In this document: piece after piece, positions 33,176 through 46,059 of the stretch
Numbering within the stretch: position 1 is the stretch's first letter
Layout: every line of letters begins with the position of its first letter
Made by a program: the position numbers and the translations under genes
DNA from: Dryomyza anilis
Lineage: Eukaryota > Arthropoda > Insecta > Diptera > Dryomyzidae
Reading direction: 5' to 3'
Length of the DNA stretch: 64,000 nt
Assembly (NCBI GenBank): GCA_951804985.1
Contig: OX638131.1
Coordinates: 53,255,078 to 53,319,077 of the forward strand
Notes under the pieces: model-generated
What the model was told of the DNA's origin: nothing
Seen by the model: only the letters and a program-made list of their open reading frames with translations
The model's database searches: none

Positions 33176-33980
33176 TTTAGAAAGATAAATTATTATTAGT
33201 TTTCTAAAATACACCAAACACATGCACAAACATGAAAAAAAAAAGTTTTTGAGCAATGTTTTTAAGTGCCTTTTTTCGAAATGTTTCGAGCCAAAAGTAT
33301 TTATTGTGATACCATTTTGGAATTCAGCTTTCAAACAGTGTTGTGATATGCTTATGTACACTGTTAAAAATTAAAGATTAGGTGCATATTTTGAATTCTA
33401 AACCTTTAATTTCGCTAAACTTTTAACTATCGCACAATTTACAATTTAATGGTTATTCATAAAAACGGATGCCCAAAAGGTAAGATGGGTAAAAAAAATT
33501 TTGATTTTTGTCAAAAGTTTCTAACGCGAAAGAGTTAATTAAATATAGTTTGTGATACTACTTACGACAAACATTTCAATGCATATATCAGAAAAATTAG
33601 ACGAGCCGTTCGGAATTTATAGCAATTTTATTAAAAAATAATTTAACCTCGAAAATATGCGATAAATACCCTTCATTCTAATATTTATACTATATAGGCA
33701 TACGAAATATTACTGCTGACATTAATAAAAATAATTACCAAAATCATCAAAATCGAATATTATTATTATTCGGTTCATGTTTTATTACGTTTTCCTCAAT
33801 GGACGAAATACAAGAAATTGCGATTTTACTACAGTTGTTATTCTATGATTATGCACTGAACTTAATATATGAAAAATTTCACTTCTGCTTGTCCGATTCT
33901 TTCCATTTTTGGAACATAGTAAGATACTATCAATATCTAACAAAAATACAAAATTCACTTTTTTATCTAATCAAATACAA
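33176..33980. other. AT-rich stretch without recognised content
   Basis: No gene, RNA or known repeat was seen between the gypsy relic and the second tandem duplication. Confidence 0.4.
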
Positions 33981-34083
33981 AAATTACAGTTAAATATGTG
34001 GCAAAAATTTAGATTAATCAAAAAAAAAAAAAATTTAATATATAAAAATGTGCCACTCCCGGAAAGTGTTATAAACACCTTTT

Positions 34084-34660
34084 TATACCCTATACTAAGA
34101 GTGAAAGCGTATATTCAGTTTGGTACGCTGTTTGTAACACCCAGAAGGAAGCATCCCCGCTTGATCAGCGATCTGATCGATTTAGCGATGTTCGTCTGTC
34201 CCTCTGTCTGTCTGTTGAAATCACGATTACAGAAAAATTAGAAGAGCTAGATCAATGAAACTTCTAATTTAGATTACTTATATATCTACGCTGTAACAAG
34301 AAAATTGGCATGATCGGATCTTAGTGACCTGCGAACCGACCACTTATGTTCAAATACCTCATAAAATTTACATCTACGGATGAAGTTTACTTTATTCGAG
34401 CTTAAGTGAACTTTTTTTGCCAAATATTGCCTTTATGCTCAAATATATGAAAATAATGTTTTCTAGGAAACTGACGTGCGGTTCTCGAAAAAAAAAATCG
34501 AAATTCAGTATACCTACCCATTTGTACATATGGGTATCAAATGTAAGGAAATCCTTCAGCGATTTGAAGTTTATAGGTATTTTCAGGATTTGTAAACCCT
34601 GGTGACCTATGTACCTTTTTAAGTGGTCACCACACACATTATCATATATGTGTAGGGTAT
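34084..34660 (+). repeat. ACCCTA-type short interspersed repeat
   Basis: Starts TATACCCTATACTAAGAGTG and ends TATGTGTAGGGTAT, so both ends carry an inverted ACCCTA motif. It shares the GATCAGC, TCGATTTAGCGATG and TCTGTCYGTCTG block with the copies at 701 and 2534, but here the hairpin is collapsed to one arm. Short frames within it are artefacts. Confidence 0.75.
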
Positions 34661-35281
34661 TTATAGTCGGCTTAAACCGAGAATAACTTACATAATTCTA
34701 ACTTACTTAATCACACCAATTATCAAAATATCCCTACTTCAAAATTTGTCAATTTTCGTGTAAGAAAATTTCATATTATTTTTTTTCATTTTTCACAGAA
34801 AAATGTTTATAACTAATAACTATATGAATTCATTAAACTTTTACATATGAAACTGCTATTCCCCCATTTAAAATTCCGCCCATTTTTATAAAGGGATAAT
34901 GTACCGTTATAGGCTAACTAAGTTCAAAATTTCGTTCAATTATCTCTTAAACTTTAAAACTTAAACTACACATTTTTCGCCACACCATTTTTCGATTCCA
35001 CCCATTCCATACTATCGCAAGATACAAACATAGAGTAAATAAATGAAAAGATTCATCAATTTATCTCTTAAAATACATAAGTTATAGACATATATAATAT
35101 CATTGACTTTTCGTTAGTAAAAAGTGCCACTCTCCATTTTCCAACTCCGCCCATTTTTTCACAACAGCAAGACTTATTAATTATTTTTGTATCCAGACTT
35201 ATTATTGTAGCCAATTTTGTCCATTTATCTTTTGCACAACAAAAGTTACAGATTTATAAGTCGCAGAAGTGCCTTTTTACC
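34661..35281. other. Unassigned stretch with CCGCCCATTTTT blocks
   Basis: No gene. Several similar lines, each with a phrase like TTCCNCCCATTT, recur at 34860, 34990 and 35140, suggesting a degenerate internal repeat. Duplicated at 38263-38883. Confidence 0.4.
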
Positions 35282-35460
35282 CACTGTGCTCCGCTCGAAA
35301 TTTGATTGTTGTTCCCAAGTCAGAAATAAAAGAGATATCAGCAGAATACCATGATGGGTCAAGTGGAGGATATTTGGATAAATAAAACGTCCGAGATGGT
35401 AAAGAAACGCTATTATTGGGTTAGATGTCAAGAGTCGCCGCACAGTGTCCCATTTTCATA
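35282..35460 (+). pseudogene. Gypsy integrase zinc-domain fragment
   Basis: Reads NLIVVPKSEIKEISAEYHDG followed by SSGGYL, the H-H half of a gypsy integrase zinc domain, then breaks. Related to the fragment at 36585-36770. Duplicated at 38885-39062. Confidence 0.7.
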
Positions 35461-35739
35461 TTTAGCTTGCCAAAACCTAAAAAAAACATTTTTTTATTTA
35501 AACAAAAATAAATTATGAAAATTTTCCAAAAAATCAAATTTATCTTCATATAACGGTACTGCGAATGCAAGGTTTAAAGCATGAAATAAACCAGAAGGTT
35601 AAACAGCAAATAAATTAAAGTTTTTGTTGAGATGTTTAGAAGAAGTTGAGATGTTTAGAAGAAGAAGAAGAAAAGAATAGCAAAACAGATGCAAATTTCA
35701 GACCAAAGTCCGTTGTTCTGTGAAATATTTATTGCTTCA

Positions 35740-36770
35740 TAAAACTTTTGATTGTTTTTGTGCATCAAAGAGCGGAAAGATAACTACCAATTGGATACGG
35801 AATAGACGGAATTCTCTCTCAAGTGATCAATGGCTAAAAAAGTAATCGAATACTACAGTAAAATCTGGTCCAAGTCAGAGCGAAATTACTGCGTCGCCAG
35901 GAGTTACCTTCTTGCTGTAATCGAAATTTACTCATGAAATTTACATATATCGTCAGTGATACTGCAAAACCGCCTAACTGCATGTGAAAATTACGAATAA
36001 TTTTGTTTTATAATCGGGTTTTTAATGATATGTTGATCGGATAAATTCGATTACTACCACTATAAGTTAATTTTTTATGAAGTAAGTGTAGAATTAAGAC
36101 TGAAAATAGTTTTGTTTCTTCTGTAAAATACATTTTGTAAGAGGTATTCGAAAATGTAGATGGGCGGTTTTGCAGTATCATCGACGATATATGTCAACAG
36201 TTTCACTTGATAAGCGAGCACGCAGCACTGAGATGATAACTTAAGTTAAAAGATCCAGAGGGCCAAATTTCGCGTTAGAACGATTACACAACTACGATTT
36301 CACCATCGAACATCGTCAAAGAGGACATCATAAAAATGCAGATGCTTTATCACGGCGAAACTAGCAGCTAGACAGACATCCTTGACATTCGCTTGTTGAA
36401 TGTTTACCTGAATAAAAATGGACTTTGGAACAAATTCAAATAGACCAAAAGAGTGATCCCGATCTCACAAAACTTATAATGTTTAAGAATATCGTCACGA
36501 ATTTCAAATCGATATCTCGAATTTTCTCGTCTCGCCCGCACCACAAGTTGCTTATGTCGTGTATGGGAAAGTGAAGATGGCTCGAAATTTGATTGTTGTT
36601 CCCAAGTCAGAAATAAAAGAGATATCAGCGGAATAACATGATGGGTCAAGTGGACGATATTTGGGCATAAATAAAACGTCCGAGAAGGTAAAGAAACGCT
36701 TTTTTTGGGTTGGATGTTAAGAGTCAGTCGCCGCACAGTGTCTCGTTTTCACATTTAGCTTGTCAAAACC
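35740..36770 (+). mobile_element. pol: Gypsy RNase H to integrase fragment, interrupted by a MITE
   Basis: RNase H motifs (VIEYYSKIWSKSERNYCVAR near 35845-35905) run to 35940. The protein resumes after the MITE with the segment before EHRQRGHHKNADALSR near 36305-36355, a WTLEQIQIDQKSDPDLTK linker near 36420-36475, and an integrase zinc half (NLIVVPKSEIKEISAE, INKTSEKVKKRFFWVGC) to about 36720. Stops abound. It is the same family as the relic at 31453-33175. Duplicated at 39340-40375. Confidence 0.75.
35944..36193. mobile_element. 250-bp MITE with ~31-bp inverted repeats
   Basis: The ends read CATATATCGTC-AG-TGATACTGC with AAAACCGCC on the left, and the inverse on the right, differing at two central bases. 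It interrupts the gypsy RNase H reading region: compare the uninterrupted relic at 32690-32730. No coding capacity. Confidence 0.8.
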
Positions 36771-37019
36771 TACAAAAAAATCATTTTTTTGTTTAAACAA
36801 AAAATAAATTATAAATGTTAAATATGTATATCATGAAACATTATCTAATTTTCCAAAAATTTGAACTTATCTTCATATAACGGTACTGCGAATGCAAGGT
36901 TTAAAGTATGGAATAAATTTGTTTACATTGTTTGTAAAAATTTCAATATTTTGGCGAATTTTATAATTAGTTTGCTGAAACTTTTCTGCCAAATTTGTAT
37001 GTTGAATTTTACAAATTAA

Positions 37020-37575
37020 TCAACGCTAGGGGATGCCCCCTATTTATGCAATGAACAGAGTTGATCAGAACGAATTTTCTCTGTAATGCGTTGTTCTGTT
37101 AAGAACCGAGTGGACTACGAATTGAATACATGGCTTGGTTCGATGTCCTAGTAGAACGAGAGAACAGCAGGAGTAAAGTATGATTTACACCGTTTCAGAA
37201 ATCGAGGCACTTGGCCGCTTCTTTCGACACATCAAATATTTGATCATTCCAACGGAGGTCACATTGAATTGATATGCTCAGAACGTCAAGAACAGCTGAC
37301 TGCGCAATATGCACAGATCCGATATTTAGGGGAGTGGTGAATCCATTCTTTTGTGAGATAACAGACAACATTGGGTGTTGCCTCAACTCTTTGCAAGACC
37401 CCACTCGAAGATTGTTTTAATGTCATTATTGAGTGTAGTATTCATTGTGCGCCTTTTACTCTCAATCTCCAAAGAGTTTGGGCGCTTGTTGAACGATTAT
37501 AAATGACAAATGTTGCTGTCATATGCAAAGAAATGGATTGGGTTCTGGGTCGATGACAGAAGGTTATTGATAACA
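37020..37575 (-). pseudogene. Jockey-like LINE reverse-transcriptase fragment, cut by duplication B
   Basis: On the minus strand it corresponds to the C-terminal half of the LINE family seen at 53102-54376: the two share wording such as AACGCT-AGGGGATGCCCCCTAT and the CTCAATCTCCAAAGAGTTTGG block. Frames are broken. It ends abruptly at the duplication junction. Confidence 0.7.
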
Positions 37576-37681
37576 AAATTACAGTTAAATATGTGGCAAA
37601 AATTTAGATTAATCAAAAAAAAAAAAAAAAAATTAATATATAAAAATGTGCCACTCCCGGAAAGTGTTATAAACACCTTTT

Positions 37682-38262
37682 TATACCCTATACTAAGAGT
37701 GAAAGCGTATATTCAGTTTGGTACGCTGTTTGTAACACCCAGAAGGAAGCATCCCCGCTTGATCAGCGATCTGATCGATTTAGCGATGTTCGTCTGTCCC
37801 TCTGTCTGTCTGTCTGTTGAAATCACGATTACAGAAAAATTAGAAGAGCTAGATCAATGAAACTTCTAATTTAGATTACTTATATATCTACGCTGTAACA
37901 AGAAAATTGGCATGATCGGATCTTAGTGACCTGCGAACCGACCACTTATGTTCAAATACCTCATAAAATTTACATCTACGGATGAAGTTTACTTTATTCG
38001 AGCTTAAGTGAACTTTTTTTGCCAAATATTGCCTTTATGCTCAAATATATGAAAATAATGTTTTCTAGGAAACTGACGTGCGGTTCTCGAAAAAAAAAAT
38101 CGAAATTCAGTATACCTACCCATTTGTACATATGGGTATCAAATGTAAGGAAATCCTTCAGCGATTTGAAGTTTATAGGTATTTTCAGGATTTGTAAACC
38201 CTGGTGACCTATGTACCTTTTTAAGTGGTCACCACACACATTATCATATATGTGTAGGGTAT
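37682..38262 (+). repeat. ACCCTA-type short interspersed repeat, duplicate
   Basis: Same as 34084-34660 except for one extra TCTG unit near 37810. Part of tandem duplication B. Confidence 0.75.
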
Positions 38263-39339
38263 TTATAGTCGGCTTAAACCGAGAATAACTTACATAATTC
38301 TAACTAACTTAATCACACCAATTATCAAAATATCCCTACTTCAATATTTTTCAATTTTCGTGTAAGAAAATTTCATAATATTTTTTTTCATTTTTCACAG
38401 AAAAATGTTTATAACTAATAACTATATGAATTCATTAAACTTTTACATATGAAACTGCTATTCCCCCATTTAAAATTCCGCCCATTTTTATAAAGGGATA
38501 ATGTACCATTATAGGCTAACTAAGTTCAAAATTTCGTTCAATTATCTCTTAAACTTTAAAACTAAAACTACACATTTTTCGCCACACCATTTTTCGATTC
38601 CACCCATTCCATACTATCGCAAGATACAAACATAGAGTAAATAAATGAAATGATTCATCAATTTATCTCTTAAAATACATAAGTTATAGACATATATAAT
38701 ATCATTGACTTTTCGTTAGTAAAAAGTGCCACTCTCCATTTTCCAACTCCGCCCATTTTTTCACAACAGCAAGACTTATTAATTATTTTTGTATCCAGAC
38801 TTATTATTGTAGCCAATTTTGTCCATTTATCTTTTGCACAACAAAAGTTACAGATTTATAAGTCGCAGAAGTGCCTTTTTACCCACTATGCTCCGCTCGA
38901 AATTTGATTGTTGTTCCCAAGTCAGAAATAAAAGAGATATCAGCAGAATACCATGATGGGTCAAGTGGAGGATATTTGGATAAATAAAACGTCCGAGATG
39001 GTAAAGAAACGCTATTATTGGGTTGGATGTCAAGAGTCGCCGCACAGTGTCCCATTTTCATATTTAGCTTGCCAAAACCTAAAAAAAAACATTTTTTTAT
39101 TTAAACAAAAATAAATTATGAAAATTTTCCAAAAAATCAAATTTATCTTCATATAACGGTACTGCGAATGCAAGGTTTAAAGCATGAAATAAACCAGAAG
39201 GTTAAACAGCAAATAAATTAAAGTTTTTGTTGAGATATTTAGAAGAAGTTGAGATGTTTAGAAGAAGAAGAAGAAGAAAAGAATAGCAAAACAGATGCAA
39301 ATTTCAGACCAAAGTCCGTTGTTCTGTGAAATATTTATT

Positions 39340-40375
39340 GCTTCATAAAACTTTTGATTGTTTTTGTGCATCAAAGAGCGGAAAGATAACTACCAATTGG
39401 ATACGGAATAGACGGAATTCTCTCTCAAGTGATCAATGGCTAAAAAAAGTAATCGAATACTACAGTAAAATCTGGTCCAAGTCAGAGCGAAATTACTGCG
39501 TCGCCAGGAGTTACCTTCTTGCTGTAATCGAAATTTACTCATGAAATTTACATATATCGTCAGTGATACTGCAAAACCGCCTAACTGCATGTGAAAATTA
39601 CGAATAATTTTGTAATATAATCGGGTTTTTAATGATATGTTGATCGGATAAATTCGATTACTACCACTATAAGTTAATTTTTTATGAAGTAAGTGTAGAA
39701 TTAAGACTGAAAATAGTTTTGTTTCTTCTGTAAAATACATTTTGTAAGAGGTATTCGAAAATGTAGATGGGCGGTTTTGCAGTATCATCGACGATATATG
39801 TCAACAGTTTCACTTGATAAGCGAGCACGCAGCACTGAGATGATAACTTAAGTTAAAAGATCCAGAGGGCCAAATTTCGCGTTAGAACGATTACACAACT
39901 ACGATTTCACCATCGAACATCGTCAAAGAGGACATCATAAAAATGCAGATGCTTTATCACGGCGAAACTAGCAGCTAGACAGACATCCTTGACATTCGCT
40001 TGTTGAATGTTTACCTGAATAAAAATGGACTTTGGAACAAATTCAAATAGACCAAAAGAGTGATCCCGATCTCACAAAACTTATAATGTTTAAGAATATC
40101 GTCACGAATTTCAAAACGATATCTCGAATTTTCTCGTCTCGCCCGCACCACAAGTTGCTTATGTCGTGTATGGGAAAGTGAAGATGGCTCGAAATTTGAT
40201 TGTTGTTCCCAAGTCAGAAATAAAAGAGATATCAGCGGAATAACATGATGGGTCAAGTGGACGATATTTGGGCATAAATAAAACGTCCGAGAAGGTAAAG
40301 AAACGCTTTTTTTGGGTTGGATGTTAAGAGTCAGTCGCCGCACAGTGTCTCGTTTTCACATTTAGCTTGTCAAAA
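39340..40375 (+). mobile_element. pol: Gypsy RNase H to integrase fragment, duplicate
   Basis: Same order and lesions as 35740-36770, within unit 2 of duplication B, differing by single bases. Confidence 0.75.
39550..39799. mobile_element. 250-bp MITE, duplicate copy
   Basis: The copy of 35944-36193 carried in unit 2 of duplication B, with the same inverted ends. Confidence 0.8.
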
Positions 40376-40626
40376 CCTACAAAAAAATCATTTTTTTGTT
40401 TAAACAAAAAATAAATTATAAATGTTAAATATGTATATCATGAAACATTATCTAATTTTCCAAAAATTTGAACTTATCTTCATATAACGGTACTGCGAAT
40501 GCAAGGTTTAAAGTATGGAATAAATTTGTTTACATTGTTTGTAAAAATTTCAATATTTTGGCGAATTTTATAATTAGTTTGCTGAAACTTTTCTGCCAAA
40601 TTTGTATGTTGAATTTTACAAATTAA

Positions 40627-41405
40627 TCAACGCTAGGGGATGCCCCCTATTTATGCAATGAACAGAGTTGATCAGAACGAATTTTCTCTGTAATGCGTTG
40701 TTCTGTTAAGAACCGAGTGGACTACGAATTGAATACATGGCTTGGTTCGATGTCCTAGTAGAACGAGAGAACAGCAGGAGTAAAGTATGACTTACACCGT
40801 TTCAGAAATCGAGGCACTTGGCCGCTTCTTTCGACACATCAAATATTTGATCATTCCAACGGAGGTCACATTGAATTGATATGCTCAGAACGTCAAGAAC
40901 AGCTGACTGCGCAATATGCACAGATCCGATATTTAGGGGAGTGGTGAATCCATTCTTTTGTGAGATAACAGACAACATTGGGTGTTGCCTCAACTCTTTG
41001 CAAGACCCCACTCGAAGATTGTTTTAATGTCATTATTGAGTGTAGTATTCATTGTGCGCCTTTTACTCTCAATCTCCAAAGAGTTTGGGCGCTTGTTGAA
41101 CGATTATAAATGACAAATGTTGCTGTCATATGCAAAGAAATGGATTGGGTTCTGGGTCGATGACAGAAGGTTATTGATAAAAACCAGAAATATGGACGGG
41201 GATAGGACGGAACCATGCGGAACTCCAGAATGTATGGAATGTTGTTCTGAAAACACATCCATCGCAACTCGTATTGAACGACCCTAGAGAATTTCGATAC
41301 CCATCGAGATCACCGACACCGTATAGAATTATTTTTGAAACGAGGGCTTCATGCCACAGTCAATCAAAGGCCTTTGAAGTATCTAAAATCTAGTGATGTC
41401 TTTTT
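40627..41405 (-). pseudogene. Jockey-like LINE reverse-transcriptase fragment, longer copy
   Basis: Continues the fragment of 37020-37575 through the LINE palm region: minus-strand remnants resemble IRVAMD, SGVP and a region with FINNLL. A YADD box is not intact (FAYDSN-like). It fades near 41405. Confidence 0.72.
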
Positions 41406-42724
41406 ATACTTGGAGTAATAATAATTTCATTGAAAATTGTCATTAAAAGTTCAAAAATGTTCTTTAAGCACTTTGCGCAACTTCACAGGATCACTTTTTT
41501 GGATTTTAAAAGCTTCTTCTCATTTTGAGGGCCTAGTTTCAAAAAGTGGACGCTGATCGAAAAAAATAGTAATAGATTTTTCATGCAAATTTGAATCAGT
41601 CTAATGTACATTTATTAATGCAGAAATTATTAGATTATGTTTTATAAAATTTTAAACAAATTCCACATACAATATTTGTATCTAGCACACTCCGTTATCA
41701 TCGCAGAGTACTTAAGTGCTCAAAAAAATCATAAAAGCATAAAATTATCGATAACTCGGAAAACTATCGAAATATCGAAAACCGAATACATATAATTTTT
41801 TTCGCAAATAGTTCTAGAAGATTGCTTACTTAAAAAGAAATTTCGGAATAGTCAAAATTTCACCCCCAACTACAATTATGAATTTAGTACAATGCAATGT
41901 TTTGAATGTTTGTTGTATGAATGGGGATACACATTTTATGACATTCGATGAAATGTTCTTTAAGAACATATGAAGATAGAATATAAAGAAATTAAGTAGT
42001 TTTATTTTGTTAGTTATTTATTTAGTACTGCAAATTGAATAATCTATACACAATTATTACCCACATTCAGTTGTGCAAGTATTCCGAAATGTATGTTCTA
42101 CGAATCAGCTCCATAACACGATCTGTGTGCGACATATCGACGACGCGTTTCTGGATACATTTGCTGCTGCGTTATGATTACATTCAGTATGCAATACTAA
42201 ATAAAATTAAATAAAAATGACGATGAAAATCGATATAAAATTACAATTTCATTTACACTCATTAGCGGAATCCAGATGGTACTACATGTAGTACAACCAA
42301 GCTAGATTGGAAATTAACGGAACTTTTTGTTTGAAAATTTTATACCTGCGATGTGCACTCGTCAAAAACTGCGCTCGAATGAAAAAACACATTCTAGCGC
42401 ACGATACACATGATACAACCTGCTTGACAGATCAGCGAAAAAGTGAAAAAATGATTGGTTTTTGTCGCATTTTCTAGCGAGAAATAAAGCTATATAAAAC
42501 GTTATTATTTTACGCACTTTTAACGTGATTTATTTCTTTGTGACGGGATTTTATTATTATAATTGTAGGTAATCTATTGCCAATTATAATGGTAGTAAAT
42601 TTAGATGTTAGAGTGTACACCAATTAAACATTCTATTTCTTACCGAGTAAAGATATAGAAGACGAAAATAACCCTTTATTTGCAATGCAAAATTGTTTAC
42701 AATTTTTGTTTGCAATTAAAATAC
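41406..42724. other. Intergenic AT-rich stretch
   Basis: No gene, RNA or repeat family was recognised. Confidence 0.4.
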
Positions 42725-42990
42725 AATGCATATCATTTTTCTAATTTTCATATTTATGAATTATATTCATGAATTATGTATAATTCTAATTTCTGAATCT
42801 ATTCAAATTACTCATGACTTATGAATATATTATAAAACATGAGTAAACATACTCTTGATTTTATTCAATTAGTCAGAACAATTGATTTTTACTATAATCG
42901 TATATAATGAATAAATACCAAATTATTATGATTACTTATTCTTGGCTAGATATTATGATTATTTTTATGAGGACATTTATCTCCATGTGA
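42725..42990 (-). mobile_element. ATGA/TCAT-rich MITE
   Basis: The reverse complement matches 1630-1865: both carry ATTCATAATATATGATTATA-like text, CCAAGAATAAGTAATCATAAT and a terminal (A)GAGATAAATGT or GAGAGAAATGT. The outer end here is degraded (CTCCATGTGAG). Confidence 0.6.
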
Positions 42991-43252
42991 GATCTCTCTG
43001 AGTATGGATATGAAAACGGTTTCTCAACATCAATTCAGTTAGAAGTTTTATTTCCACTTGTAATGTTACCATGAGACATTTTAAAGATTAATTCAAATTT
43101 ATTTAATTAAAATTTGATGATACTTGCGTCTTTAAAATACAAATAAAAGCCTATGAAGTACATCCAAATTTTTAAAATATTCGACCAAAAATGTATATAA
43201 TATGAAAATATGAATGGTTGAAGTATATACAGGTAGTTCATCTAGACAGTTA

Positions 43253-44478
43253 CACGCAGAAATAATATGGTTGCGACATGATCACGACAACCATGCTATG
43301 CTCTTTACAATCGTAGATGGTTGTCACAATCAAACTATAATATTTTCAATTTTATTTCAACAATAATAAGGTCGCTAAAATCATATTATATCAGACCATT
43401 TATTATAATATGATTGTATTTTTGAAAAACCATATGATTTTGAAAAAATATGGTTGATAATATGCATCTGCACTAATGGTTTTGAAGTTTCCTCTGCAAA
43501 CTGCAGTTTTGAATTAATTTCGCAAATGACAATCGACTGTATTATAGTGAAGTCTCTCTGAGCGACTTCACTTCAGTAATTGTCTAATTGATGTCAAGCA
43601 CTGTCAAAACATCAAGCCATTCAAAACATTCAATGTTTTGAAAAACCAAATGACAATACTGTCGCTGAACATGCAACGAATACAGTGGGTGTAGCGAGTG
43701 AGAAGACAAACATTGAAAACAACAACAAATCTAACGCTCGCAACGCTCTGGTCAAAAACCAATATATTAAAAAAAATCTAATTAAATAATGAAAAAAATT
43801 AAATAATGAAAAAATGTTTTTCGATAAATAAAAACTTAATATAAAATATTATATGATTTTCTTATACCTTTTGTTTTTTTTTTCTATATTAATGAAAATT
43901 CCTTAGATTAAAAATTGTTAAAATAAAAAATGCACTAAGTAGTAATACAAATATGAATAACAAATTTCTTTCAATTTTAAAGTTGCGTGCACTACAATGA
44001 TATATTCAGTGATCATACTATAGTCATATACTCGCGTGCTCTCGTTTTCAACTTCATGAAAAGTTCTAGAACTAAGCGTTCAACTTGGAGGCTGCACTGT
44101 TGAAAATTTCAGTGAAATAATATGGTTGCAGATAATATCGCAATCATTGGTGGAATTAATTGTGTCTTCAATTGAAATATATAAAAATAATAAATTTAAA
44201 TAAAAGATAAAATATTAATTGAACATGTGTCTTATTTATTATTATTCTTCAATCTTCTTTCTCATGAATTTAGGGATCACTGGTCACGACGGACCATATT
44301 ATGGTTGTGTGAAATCGGGTTATGGTCACTGAGCACAATAGTATGGTTGTCGAAAATCGTAGTATTGTCACTGAGGATCATATTAGACAAATTATTTGAT
44401 TGCCTACAACCATAACCCCCAATCATAGTATGATGCCCTTTAAATATGATCACCACAACTATGTTTTTTCTCTGCGTG
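43253..44478. mobile_element. TA-flanked MITE, 1.2 kb, with TATGGTTG repeats
   Basis: It starts CACGCAGAAATAATATGG and ends with the inverse TTTTCTCTGCGTG, with TA on both sides (43251-43252 and 44479-44480). Motifs like TATGGTTG/CAACCATA recur many times near both ends in both orientations. No protein was found; a tiny frame near 44227 is an artefact. A terminal fragment is present at 1258-1405. Confidence 0.78.
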
Positions 44479-44480
44479 TA

Positions 44481-45539
44481 GTTGGCATACACAGTGCTGA
44501 GAATGTCAATAATAATATTTCAAAAAATACAGCAATTCATAAATATGTCGATTTTCATAGCTATGATAATCGACATTGATACTTCACTTTTATTAAGTAT
44601 TGCAAAGTAAAAGAAACGCAACTGCTAATTAATGTTTTTGTACATATTCGGGGACATGCAACAGCGCTGTCACATGTCACATGATCGCTTCAGCATGTTT
44701 TGGGAACACATGCACAAATTTCGCCAATAATTGTGGAAAGTTGCGTTAGAACCATTTTCTTTGCAGTACTAAATAAAACACGAACAAAATAAAACTTGAT
44801 TAATTTGTATTAATACTTATATCTGCACCATTTAACAACATTTTATCAAATGACAAAATGTGTATCTCCTAACGTTCATACATGTTTAACAGGAAAAAAC
44901 ACGCTAGTTTCAACGTTTTGTAAAAATTCCATAAAAATCACGCGATTTAATGAAATTATTAAAAACACACTATTTATGGCGTACATTTCAAAAATACGCT
45001 CTGCAGCTTTCGCAATACATATTTTAGCATATTACCAAAAAAAAAGCATGAAATTGACTACATTTATAGTAATACTTCGATCATTTTTTAGAGTGTTCTT
45101 AAAAATATATTGGATTTGTGCATGTGTGCATCTTTGAAGTTGAATTTTATCTTACGGTGTTATCAACATTAGCAACATTTACAACATTAGCTAAAAACGA
45201 AATGTTATTGATATATAAATTCAGTTTCAAAGAATTAAAAATAAATGTATGCCAATATATTTCCGTCAACACATGTACACAATTCCATCATCTGTTTTTT
45301 CTGCTATTATTTTTATTTATTAAACTGATCCTAGGAATCGATTCTGGATCTGCGTTATCGTGAAGTGAAAAATTTTTTATTGGTGAATTCTTACCACATT
45401 TACGATTATAATTGTGCTATGAAATGATAACTATTGTCGGCTTTGTTTACGAAAATGAAAACAAAGCCGACAATTTTGAAAAGTTTTTCAAAAATTCATT
45501 ACGTAAATGATAATTAAAAAATAAAATTATTAAATTTTA
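44481..45539. other. Intergenic stretch with one strong hairpin
   Basis: No gene. A 16-bp perfect inverted repeat (ATTGTCGGCTTTGTTT, 45433-45448, with its inverse at about 45459-45474) forms a hairpin with a short loop. Other frames in this stretch are chance. Confidence 0.5.
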
Positions 45540-46040
45540 CTAGAATATATTCTTATTTACAGTATTACGCACCGAACCAATTTATGACGTAAATATAACG
45601 AACTTGTACATCAATAGGACAAACAAATTTATCATATATAAATCGATGATTCGTCAATATTTCTTATTGCGTTAATCAATCGAGATTTACAAACACATTG
45701 GCAGAATTTGAAATACGGTAATATTACGAATGCGTTCTTTAATTAATTGATATACAACGTACGCAGTATTGACTATGTTTTTTAATAAAAAAGTTATTAA
45801 TGAAACACATTCAACCTAATTTATAGTTAAATTAATCCACATAGTATTGAATTCAATTTGACTACGTATGTGGGAATTACATTTTTTGTTCTCTTGTTGT
45901 TGTTTATTTATTCAAATAAAATAAAATAATAATTTCATTCAATTCAACATAAAAATTAAATTACATTAATAATATATACTTTTTTGCAAATAAAACAACG
46001 CATTCTTATTGCTTTTTTATTGCTTTGTATTTTTTTTGTT
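45540..46040 (-). mobile_element. TA-flanked MITE, inverted partial copy
   Basis: Reverse complement similarity to 15400-15870, including TTCAATTTGACTACGTA-like text, AATTGATTAAA and ACGTCAATA motifs. Its 5' part is cut off by the (TAAG)n tail of the LINE at 46041. Confidence 0.7.
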
Positions 46041-46059
46041 CTTACTTACTTACTTAAAT

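Larger units (their letters stand above)
33981..37575 (+). repeat. Tandem duplication B, unit 1 (3.6 kb)
   Basis: Repeated directly at 37576-41180 with very few differences, mostly in homopolymers and short TCTG or GAA runs. It contains an ACCCTA-type repeat, two gypsy fragments, a 250-bp MITE and the start of a LINE fragment. The junction reads GATAA-CAAAATTACAG; short A runs at both breakpoints give little microhomology. Confidence 0.93.
37576..41180 (+). repeat. Tandem duplication B, unit 2 (3.6 kb)
   Basis: A near-identical copy of 33981-37575. After 41180 the LINE fragment continues uninterrupted (to about 41405), so this unit keeps the original right flank, while unit 1 keeps the original left flank. 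Confidence 0.93.

Noticed and set aside
36404..36736. A minus-strand frame of 110 residues, duplicated at 40011-40343
   Set aside because: It is opposite a gypsy linker and integrase fragment; its duplication reflects the tandem duplication, not selection.
44850..45363. Two overlapping plus-strand frames with hydrophobic stretches
   Set aside because: AT-rich composition, no homology I recognise, no codon structure; most likely chance.
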